Source: CAMLFJ01 sp035524955
GTDB taxonomy: Bacteria > Methylomirabilota > Methylomirabilia > Rokubacteriales > CSP1-6
Length of the DNA: 64,000 nucleotides
Assembly: GCA_035524955.1 (NCBI GenBank)
Contig: DATLFG010000100.1
Coordinates: 1-64,000 of the forward strand
Reading direction: 5' to 3'
Positions within the stretch are counted from its first letter, which is position 1, and the number at the start of each line of letters is the position of its first letter. Positions 30,758 to 37,131 of this stretch are shown piece by piece. The notes under the pieces are model-generated. The model was not told the origin of the DNA. It saw only the letters and a list, made by a program, of their open reading frames with translations, and did no database searches. Made by a program: the position numbers and the translations under genes.

Positions 30758-31798
30758 ATGGAATACCGAACGCTGGGACGAACGGGATTGAAGGTCTCCG
30801 CGCTGGCCTTCGGCTGCGGCGACGTGGGCGGGCTGATGGTACGCGGCACGCCCGCCGATCGGGAGCGCGGGGTCGCGCGCGCGATCGAGCACGGGATCAA
30901 CTACCTCGACACCGCCCCGTCGTACGGGGCGGGCGAGTCGGAGAAGAACCTCGGCCAGGTGCTGCGCGCGCTCAAGCCCGCCGCGATCGTGGGGACCAAG
31001 TGGCGGCTCGGCGCCGCCGATCTTGTCGACGTCCCCGGGGCGGTCGCGCGCTCCGTGGAGACGAGCCTCGGGCGGCTCGGGCTCGAGCGGGTGGACCTGC
31101 TGCATCTGCACAATCTGATCGGACGCGTGGGCGGGGAGCGGCCCCTCGGGGTGGCGCGCGTGCTGGAGGCGGTGGTGCCCGCGGTGCGGCGGCTGCAGGA
31201 GCAGGGCAAGGTGCGCTTCTTCGGCGTCACCGCCTCCGGCGAGACCGGCGCGCTCCATCGCGCGCTCGCGAGCGGGGCGATCGACACCGCCCAGGTGGTC
31301 TTCAACCTGCTGAACCCGACCGGCGCGTACGCGCTGCCGGTCGGCTATCCCGCGCAGGACTACGACCGGCTGCTCGTGCTCGCGCGCGAGCAGGGCGTGG
31401 GCACCATCGGCATCCGGGTGCTCGCGGGCGGAGCGCTGAGCGGCCAGGTGGCGCGCCACCCGACCGCGATCCCGTCGGTGAGCCCGATCGCCTCGGGCCC
31501 CGACTACGCCACCGACGTGGCCCGGGCCCGCGCGCTCGAGCCGCTGGTGGCCCAGGGCCACGCGGGCAGCGTCGTCGAGGCGGCGCTGCGCTTCGCGATC
31601 ACGGGCGACGTCATGTCCACCGTGCTGATCGGCTGCTCCGACCTCGCCCAGCTCGACTTCGCCGTCACCGCGGTCGACAAGGGCCCCCTCGCCCCCGCCG
31701 CCATGTCATCGCTCTCCACCATCTGGGGTCAGGTCTTACATTCCGACATTCGCCAACCGGCCGCCGGGGGCGGAGCGGCTGGAAATGTCGGAATGTAA
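30758..31798 (+). CDS. Aldo/keto reductase with repeat-derived C-terminus
   Basis: A 346-residue AKR: Asp and Tyr in YLDTAPSYGAGESE, Lys in IVGTKWR, His in LLHLHNL. The gene carries a palindromic repeat at its 3' end (31725-31809): its last two dozen residues (GQVLHSDIRQPAA onwards) are read from that repeat, and its stop lies inside it. The natural enzyme probably ended near 31720. The tail is unlikely to affect the barrel. It is divergent from the AKR at 29691. Confidence 0.85.
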   Translation: MEYRTLGRTGLKVSALAFGCGDVGGLMVRGTPADRERGVARAIEHGINYLDTAPSYGAGESEKNLGQVLRALKPAAIVGTKWRLGAADLVDVPGAVARSVETSLGRLGLERVDLLHLHNLIGRVGGERPLGVARVLEAVVPAVRRLQEQGKVRFFGVTASGETGALHRALASGAIDTAQVVFNLLNPTGAYALPVGYPAQDYDRLLVLAREQGVGTIGIRVLAGGALSGQVARHPTAIPSVSPIASGPDYATDVARARALEPLVAQGHAGSVVEAALRFAITGDVMSTVLIGCSDLAQLDFAVTAVDKGPLAPAAMSSLSTIWGQVLHSDIRQPAAGGGAAGNVGM

Positions 31799-31809
31799 GA
31801 CCTGACCCC
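31725..31809. repeat. Palindromic intergenic repeat, copy 2 (perfect 26-bp arms)
   Basis: A perfect 26-bp inverted repeat: left arm 31725-31750 (begins GGGGTCAGGTCTTACATTCC) and right arm 31784-31809. The 33-base centre is GC-rich. The same arms, diverged, occur at 25254. No transposase is adjacent. It overlaps the end of the AKR gene and lies 3 bases from the dehydrogenase stop, so it may serve as a bidirectional terminator. Confidence 0.9.
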
Positions 31810-31812
31810 GGC

Positions 31813-32883
31813 CTAGCGGTTGGGGCCGCGGCCCATGGGGTAGGGCTGCCAGCGGATGAGGGAGGTCCTGGGAAGCACGCCGGGGTTGACCGCGGAGCGG
31901 GGCCACTTGCCCTGCAGCACGGTGGCGAGCTCGCGGCCCAGGCGGCGGCGCGTCTCGGGCGCCATCCGGGCGGTGGCGGAGGCGATGTGCGGGCTCACCA
32001 GCACGTTGTCCATGTGCAGCAGCGCGTTGTTCGGATCCACCGGCTCTACCTCGAACACGTCGAGCGCGGCGCCCGCGATCCAGCCGTGGCGCAGCGCCTC
32101 GGTCAGGGCGGCCTCGTCGACCGTCGGCCCCCGCCCGTTGTTGATGAAGATCGCGCTCTTCTTCATCGCGCGGAACTCGCGCTCGCCCATCATGTGGCGC
32201 GTCTCCGCGTTGAGCGGCGCGTGCATGGACAGGAAGTCGGCGCGCTGGCACAGCTCGATCAGGCTCGTCACCGGCTCCACTCCCACCGCGGTCATCTCGA
32301 GCTCGGCCAGAAACGGGTCGTAGGCGATCACCCGCAGGCCGAAGGCGTGGCAGCGGCGCGCCACCGCCTTGGCCACGTTGCCGAACGAGATCAGGCCGAT
32401 GGTCTGGCCGTAGAGCCTCGGGATGTTCGCGAAGTAGGGCCGCCCCTCGGTCCACTTGCTGTCCACGGTGAGCTGGTGCATCAGCCTCAGGCGGCGGTGC
32501 GCGGCGAGGAACATGGCCATGGTGTGATCGGCGACCTCGTCGATGAAGACGTCGGGCACGTTGGTGACCACGATCCCCGCCTCGGTGGCCGCGTCCACGT
32601 CCACCGTGTCCGCGCCCACGCTGCCGAGCCCGATGACTTTGCAGTTTCGCAGGCCCTTGATTATGGCCGCCGTGATCCGCCGGTTGCGCGCGATGATCGC
32701 GTCGGCGTCCTGGGCCGCCGCGATGAACTCCTCCTCGGTCTTGGCCGGCACCTCGACGATCTCGGCACCGATCGGATCGAGAGCCTCGCGCTCGATCGAG
32801 TAGGCCGAATCGGCCAGGTCATAGGTGACGCCGCCCGACGGCTTCTGCACGACGATCTTGAACTTTCCGGCTCCGGCTGCCAT
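31813..32883 (-). CDS. C-terminal-binding-protein-like D-2-hydroxyacid dehydrogenase
   Basis: A 356-residue NAD-dependent dehydrogenase: catalytic Arg in INNGRGPTVDE, Glu in LDVFEVEPVDP and His in VLVSPHIASAT. The nucleotide motif is atypical (IGLISFGNVAKAVARR in place of GxGxxG), as in the CtBP-like branch. It reduces or oxidises 2-hydroxyacids. The downstream LigAB pair is divergent, hinting at linked aromatic-acid catabolism. Confidence 0.85.
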   Translation of the reverse strand: MAAGAGKFKIVVQKPSGGVTYDLADSAYSIEREALDPIGAEIVEVPAKTEEEFIAAAQDADAIIARNRRITAAIIKGLRNCKVIGLGSVGADTVDVDAATEAGIVVTNVPDVFIDEVADHTMAMFLAAHRRLRLMHQLTVDSKWTEGRPYFANIPRLYGQTIGLISFGNVAKAVARRCHAFGLRVIAYDPFLAELEMTAVGVEPVTSLIELCQRADFLSMHAPLNAETRHMMGEREFRAMKKSAIFINNGRGPTVDEAALTEALRHGWIAGAALDVFEVEPVDPNNALLHMDNVLVSPHIASATARMAPETRRRLGRELATVLQGKWPRSAVNPGVLPRTSLIRWQPYPMGRGPNR

Positions 32884-32995
32884 GCCGACGACCTCCTGGA
32901 TGGTCTGTGAGGGGTGGGCCCACGTCCGCGGCCCCCAAGCATACGCTGCCCCCGGGCCTGCCGTCGAGGCCCTCTTGTGCTAGGGTGACCCTGCC

Positions 32996-33790
32996 ATGCT
33001 CGTCGGCGCCTTCGCGGTCGCGCACACCCCGCAGCTGCTGATCCGCCCGGAGACCGAGGACCGCGACCTGGTGCTGCGCGTGCACGCGGCGATGGGGCGC
33101 GTCAAGCGGCGGCTCGAGGAGCTCCGGCCCGATGCGATCGCGATCGTGGCGGGCGACCACGTCGAGGCCTTCTTCCTCGACGCGGTGCCCGCGCTCGCGG
33201 TCTACGTGGGGCGCGAGTGCGCGGGCACCTTCGGCCCGTACCGCTACCGCCTCGACATCCACGAGCCGCTCGCCCGGGCGGTGGTCGAGCAGGGCATCGA
33301 GCGCGGCTTCGATCTCCTCTACACCCAGGACGCCCCGCTCGACTACGCCTTCTACGTGCCGCTGCACTTCGTGATGCCGGACCCCGCGCGACCCATCGTC
33401 CCGCTGCACGTCAACGTGTACCTGCCGCCCCAGCCGACGCCGGCGCGCTGCCACGCGTGGGGCGCGGCGCTCGGCGAGATCCTCCGCCCCCGCCCGGAGC
33501 GCGTGGCCCTCATCGCCTCGGGCGGGATGTCGCACTTCCCGGGCACCGACCGCTACGCCTCGCCCGAGTTCGACTACGACCGCGCGCTGCTCGAGCTGCT
33601 CCGCGAGGGGCGCGGCCGCGAGGTCGCGCGGGTCACCGGGGAGGAGCTCGACAAGCGCGGCAATATCGAGCTGCGCACGTGGATCACCCTGCTGGGCGCG
33701 GTCGGCGACGCGCGCGCGGAGGTGTACTGTTACGAGCCGTCCTGGCACCACGGCAACGCGGTGGTCGAGTGGCCGCTCCCGACCCCATGA
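32996..33790 (+). CDS. Extradiol ring-cleavage dioxygenase, LigB-type catalytic subunit
   Basis: A 264-residue type II extradiol dioxygenase related to LigB and gallate dioxygenases. A likely iron His is in FAVAHTPQL and the conserved His in GGMSHFPGTDRY is the general base region. DAPLDYAFYVPLHFVMP and a C-terminal NIELRTWITLLGAVGD match the family. With the small LigA-like protein downstream (10-base gap) it should cleave protocatechuate-like catechols. The aromatic substrate cannot be fixed from sequence. Confidence 0.85.
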   Translation: MLVGAFAVAHTPQLLIRPETEDRDLVLRVHAAMGRVKRRLEELRPDAIAIVAGDHVEAFFLDAVPALAVYVGRECAGTFGPYRYRLDIHEPLARAVVEQGIERGFDLLYTQDAPLDYAFYVPLHFVMPDPARPIVPLHVNVYLPPQPTPARCHAWGAALGEILRPRPERVALIASGGMSHFPGTDRYASPEFDYDRALLELLREGRGREVARVTGEELDKRGNIELRTWITLLGAVGDARAEVYCYEPSWHHGNAVVEWPLPTP

Positions 33791-33800
33791 GCCCGAGCGC

Positions 33801-34079
33801 ATGAGCGAAGCCGCCCACTACCGCTTCCCGCCGTCCGAGGCCTACCCGCTCAACCGCTGCCTCTACGCGCTCAAGTCCGACCCCGCCTTCATCGAGCGCT
33901 TCCTCGCCGATCCGGTCGCGGCCACCGCCCCGATGGGCCTGACCGAGGGCGAGCGGGCCGACCTGCGTCGCATGGATCGCGACGCGCTGGTGGCCCGCGG
34001 CGCCCACCCCTACCTGGTCTTCATGGCCGCATTGCGGCTCAAGATGGCGGCCGAGCCCCGCGCGCTCGAATACTTCTAG
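33801..34079 (+). CDS. LigA-type dioxygenase alpha subunit
   Basis: A 92-residue helical subunit of the LigA family (AYPLNRCLYALKSDPAFIER, LVARGAHPYLVFMAAL). In protocatechuate 4,5-dioxygenase it caps the active site of the LigB subunit. It lies 10 bases after the LigB-like gene, in the order beta-alpha (alpha-beta in Sphingobium). It is full length compared with the family. Confidence 0.87.
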   Translation: MSEAAHYRFPPSEAYPLNRCLYALKSDPAFIERFLADPVAATAPMGLTEGERADLRRMDRDALVARGAHPYLVFMAALRLKMAAEPRALEYF

Positions 34080-34088
34080 CCCGGCGCG

Positions 34089-34469
34089 TCACGCGCCGGT
34101 GGACACCTCGAGGCGGGTGGCGACCAGCTTCGCGCCGCGCTCCTCGTAGAACACCTTCACCTTCGCGCCCTCCTGGAGATCGGCAAACTTCGCCTCCCGA
34201 CCGTTCACCTGGATCAGGGTGTCACGGCCGACCTCGATGGTCTTGCCGAGCAGGCCGAAGGGGCCGACCGAGACGTCGACGCTCTCGCTTCGCCCGTCCA
34301 CCCGCGTGAGCTTGCCCTCGATCACACCGGTGCCCTTCGCGAGCCGCTCGATGCCGGGCGCCGTCGGCCGGAGCGGGTGGGACCGGTCCTGCGCGAAGGC
34401 AATCCCGATGCTCGAGGCGACCGTCGAGGCCATCACTATTGCCGCGGTCATCGTGGCGACGCGTGTCAT
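34089..34469 (-). CDS. Exported DUF5666-like small protein
   Basis: A 126-residue exported protein: signal peptide (MTRVATMTAAIVMASTVASS) and a small beta barrel with TLIQVNGREAKFADLQEG and AKVKVFYEERGAKLVATRLEV, resembling DUF5666 domains. Ligand unknown. AGGAGGACAG precedes the ATG. It converges on the LigA-like gene. Confidence 0.65.
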   Translation of the reverse strand: MTRVATMTAAIVMASTVASSIGIAFAQDRSHPLRPTAPGIERLAKGTGVIEGKLTRVDGRSESVDVSVGPFGLLGKTIEVGRDTLIQVNGREAKFADLQEGAKVKVFYEERGAKLVATRLEVSTGA

Positions 34470-34491
34470 GGCTGTCCTCCTCTCGACTCGG

Positions 34492-34521
34492 GGGGCCCGG
34501 GGGCGCGCCCCCCCGGGCCCC
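34492..34521. terminator. Very GC-rich hairpin
   Basis: GGGGCCCGGGGGCGCGCCCC and the following CCCGGGCCCC form a long, nearly perfect stem between two minus-strand genes. It lies 3' of the gene at 34549 and could stop its transcription or block read-through; there is no T-run. Confidence 0.45.
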
Positions 34522-34548
34522 TGGATGCACGGACGGAAGCCGGGCGCG

Positions 34549-34895
34549 TCAGGGCGCCTGCGTCTCGATCACCCGGACCAGCGTCGCGATCTTGTCGCGC
34601 CCACCGGACTCCGCGTAGCGGGCGCTGATCGTGTCGCCCACCTGGGCCGGCTGGCCGGGTCCCTGGCTCTCGGGCGTCACCTGGAGCGACGCGCCGTTGT
34701 CGAGTCTCAGCATCGTCACCGTGTCGGGACGCCGCTCCAGGTCGACGACCGTGCCGTCGACCGCCCAGAGGTCGGCGGGGGCTCGGAGGACGACCCGGTG
34801 AGCTGGGTCTGATCGGAACGCGACTGCGCGAGCGTGCCGGCGGCGGAGAGCAGAAGCGCCGCGGCGCCGATCGCGGTGATCTTCAAGAGGTTCAT
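34549..34895 (-). pseudogene. Small exported protein, frameshifted
   Basis: A strong site (AAAGGAGATG) and ATG at 34895 open a signal peptide (MNLLKITAIGAAALLLSAAG, then TLAQS). In the first frame coding quality ends at about residue 45 and the frame stops at 34716. The other frame continues as WAVDGTVVDLERRPDTVTM, and then DNGASLQVTPESQGPGQPAQ in one piece, ending at 34549. A single-base slip near a run of C at about 34780 would join them. The exported domain is not recognised. Confidence 0.5.
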
Positions 34896-35031
34896 GACAT
34901 CTCCTTTCACATGAAAGTTCTTACCGGGAGGCCCTTGGCCCCGCTTACGCATAGGACTGGAGCAAGGGCAGTACCGATCCGGCAATCACGGGGCTGAAGG
35001 CCCGATTAGGGCATCCGGGAACCGATCAGGA

Positions 35032-35044
35032 TGTAAGGCTTACA
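35032..35044. promoter_or_regulatory. TGTAAG-G-CTTACA palindrome
   Basis: A perfect 13-base inverted repeat in the 198-base divergent region between the genes starting at 34895 and 35094. The same half-sites recur before a response regulator at 54407-54426 (spacer 8). A pair of near repeats CCGATTAGG/CCGATCAGG lies just upstream. It is a candidate operator. Confidence 0.4.
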
Positions 35045-35093
35045 CGTGTCCGAGACGTAAGATATTCCGGTGACGATCCGGACAGGAGGCGAC

Positions 35094-35267
35094 ATGAGAC
35101 GACGCTATAGACGGCTGGCGCGGCGCTTCCGGTCCATCGCGTTCATCGGCACCGTGCTCCGCAGCTACCGCGAGGGCCGCCGCCGCGGCCAGAGCCGCCT
35201 CGCCGCCCTGCGCTTCGGCCGCGCGGTGGCCCAGTGGCGGCACCACGACGGAGCCGCGCATCCGTAG
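35094..35267 (+). CDS. Small arginine-rich protein
   Basis: A 57-residue protein with 17 arginines (MRRRYRRLARRFRSIAFIGT). CAGGAGG lies 4 bases before the ATG. It looks like a nucleic-acid- or membrane-binding peptide of the DUF1127 sort, but this is a guess. Its 3' end adjoins the coding-like run before the NTF2-like gene. Confidence 0.55.
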   Translation: MRRRYRRLARRFRSIAFIGTVLRSYREGRRRGQSRLAALRFGRAVAQWRHHDGAAHP

Positions 35268-35370
35268 ACGCGCGCTGCTCCGTCTGGCCCTCGCCGCTCT
35301 CGCGGCGACGACGGCGCCGGCCGGGGTCCACGCTCGGACGCCCGCCTCCGGCGCGTCCGCGGCGGAGCCG

Positions 35371-35724
35371 GTGACACGCGAGCTCCAGCGGGCGCTCGCC
35401 GCCGCCACCGAGCGCTTCCACGCCCTGGATCCGGCGGGAGTCCTGGCCCACGTGTCCGAGCGGTACCGCAACGGCCCGTTCACCAAGCCCGCGCTCCGCG
35501 AGCACCTGCTCGGCATGTTCACCCTCTACGACACGGTGCGCGCGCGCGTCCGTGTCGACGAGGTGCGTCTCGTGGACGGCGCGGCGTGGGTCTATTCGAC
35601 CGGCGAGATCGCGGGCCGCCTGCGCGGCATCGGAGTCTGGACTTCCGCGCTGGCCTGGGAGCGCGAGCCCGACGTGGCCCGCCGCGAGGATGGCGCCTGG
35701 CGCCTCGTCGGCCCCGGTCCCTAA
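35371..35724 (+). CDS. NTF2-like (SnoaL/DUF4440-type) protein
   Basis: A 117-residue cone-shaped NTF2-fold domain: ATERFHALDPAGVLAHVSER, YRNGPFTKPALREHLLGMF, then three beta strands ending EDGAWRLVG. The start given is GTG 35371, but the same frame is coding-like for 38 codons before it, with a hydrophobic stretch (RALLRLALAALAAT) resembling a signal peptide. That upstream run has no ATG, GTG or TTG, so the real start is unclear. Confidence 0.6.
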   Translation: MTRELQRALAAATERFHALDPAGVLAHVSERYRNGPFTKPALREHLLGMFTLYDTVRARVRVDEVRLVDGAAWVYSTGEIAGRLRGIGVWTSALAWEREPDVARREDGAWRLVGPGP

Positions 35725-35785
35725 CGCCCGCCCCGATCGCAGGTCGGCCCACGCGTTCGACCCGGCACATGCCGCCGGAGGCTCC

Positions 35786-36279
35786 GTGAGGTCGCCGACG
35801 TCGCTCTCGCCGAGGGCCGCCGTGGCCCTGGGTCTCATCCTCATCGCGGCGGGCCTCGCCCTCGTTCTTCTCGCCGTGGGCCTCGTGCCCGGCGCCGGGG
35901 CATCGGACGCGGCCCCCCGCTGGGTGGTGGCCGGCGCCGGCCTCATGTTCGCGCTCTGTGGCGCCGCGATGATCGTGGGATACGCGGTGGCGGGCGGCGT
36001 CGGGCTCGACGGCGACCTGCCGCCGGGAACGCCGCGGCGGGTGCGCCTGATCCAGTACCTGCTCGGGCTCGGGATCATCGCCTGCCCGGCCGCGATCGCC
36101 ACCTGGATCGCGTTCGGCCCGGGCCCCCGCGCCTTCACCGTGACGCTCCCGTCCCTCGGGCGGGGCCCCGGGGACGAAACCGTGGGCCGCGCGCCGTCTT
36201 CGGATTCGGCGCGGTGCTGATGTGGGTGTTCCTGGTCGTGTTCCTGGTGGTCAGCGTCCAGCGGCTTCGCCGCAAGTAA
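35786..36279 (+). pseudogene. Small multi-spanning membrane protein, frameshifted near the C-terminus
   Basis: From GTG 35786 (GGAG before it) the frame codes for three membrane helices (about 12-34, 48-70, 95-112) and stops at 36220. The next frame, from about 36193, codes for a further helix (AVFGFGAVLMWVFLVVFLVV) and RLRRK with stop at 36279. One missing base near 36190 joins them into a four-helix protein of about 164 residues. Function unknown. Confidence 0.5.
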
Positions 36280-36288
36280 CCGGCGGCT

Positions 36289-36384
36289 CGGCCCAGCCAC
36301 CAGGAGCACGTCGTGCCCCGCCCGCGCCAGCGCCGCCCGGGTGGTGCCTCCGATCGCGCCGGCGCCCAACACCGTGGTGGTCAT
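36289..36384 (-). pseudogene. 2-dehydropantoate 2-reductase N-terminal stub
   Basis: A 31-residue stretch, MTTTVLGAGAIGGTTRAALA then RAGHDVLLVAG, is the NADP-binding start of a PanE/ApbA-type ketopantoate reductase. After that the frame is unrelated. The remaining 270 residues are not nearby, so it is a deleted gene's stub. Confidence 0.5.
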
Positions 36385-36439
36385 GGTGCCCTCCGACCTC
36401 CCACGCGCGAGCGCGGCGGGTCAAGCGCGCGCGGCGCGC

Positions 36440-37111
36440 CTAGAAGAACGGGGAGTAGTACTGACGGAAGGCCCGGAACGAGGGCACCGACACGCCGCAG
36501 AGGGGCGCGGGGTGAAACCGCTCGTCGCGCGGATCGAAGCGGACGACACCGGGCGCCGCCGGATCGTTGGGATCGTAGACGATGAAGTCCACCGCCTCCG
36601 CGCCGGCCGCGCGGTAATCGAAGGCCAGCACCGAGTGATTGAACTTGATCCGCGGGACATCCGTCACGAAGAGCTGCACCGGCCGCCCCGCCCGGAGCTC
36701 GGCCATCGTCTCGCGGGCCACCCGCTCCTGCTGACCGGGCAGGGACGGGAACGTCATCCGCCAGCTCGTCGAGTGCACGAGTGGCCAGAAGCGCCCCCGC
36801 AGCCCGTCCTTGACCGCGGCCCGCTCCTCGCGGGAGAGCGCGTGAAGCGACGCGAAGCCGGGAATGACGATGCGCTCGACGTCCGGCAGCGGGGCCCGCC
36901 ACGCGGCGCGGCGGGTGATCCGGCGGACGAGCAGGGCGTACGCCGCGGAGGCCAGCCGCGGCTCCTCCGGTACGAAGCGCGCGAAACGGTGGACCTGGCC
37001 GACCGCCCGCGCCATCTGGAAGCAGCGGATCCGGCTGTCGTTGCGGAAGGCGAAGGTATCCACGCCGAAGCCCAGCACGGGACCCGGCGACGGACGTGGC
37101 AGAGCGAGCAT
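36440..37111 (-). CDS. Hypothetical protein, possibly papain-like fold
   Basis: A 223-residue soluble protein (MLALPRPSPGPVLGFGVDTF to YYSPFF). Conserved-looking segments include QLFVTDVPRIKFNHSVLAFD and DFIVYDPNDPAAPGVVRFD. The FNHSVLAFDY and YDPNDP pieces resemble the His and Asp strands of C39/papain-like peptidases, but a matching Cys is not clear. I do not recognise the family. It is divergent from the MFS/spermidine synthase, only 20 bases between starts. Confidence 0.6.
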   Translation of the reverse strand: MLALPRPSPGPVLGFGVDTFAFRNDSRIRCFQMARAVGQVHRFARFVPEEPRLASAAYALLVRRITRRAAWRAPLPDVERIVIPGFASLHALSREERAAVKDGLRGRFWPLVHSTSWRMTFPSLPGQQERVARETMAELRAGRPVQLFVTDVPRIKFNHSVLAFDYRAAGAEAVDFIVYDPNDPAAPGVVRFDPRDERFHPAPLCGVSVPSFRAFRQYYSPFF

Positions 37112-37131
37112 CGCGCTGCTGATTCTACGGT

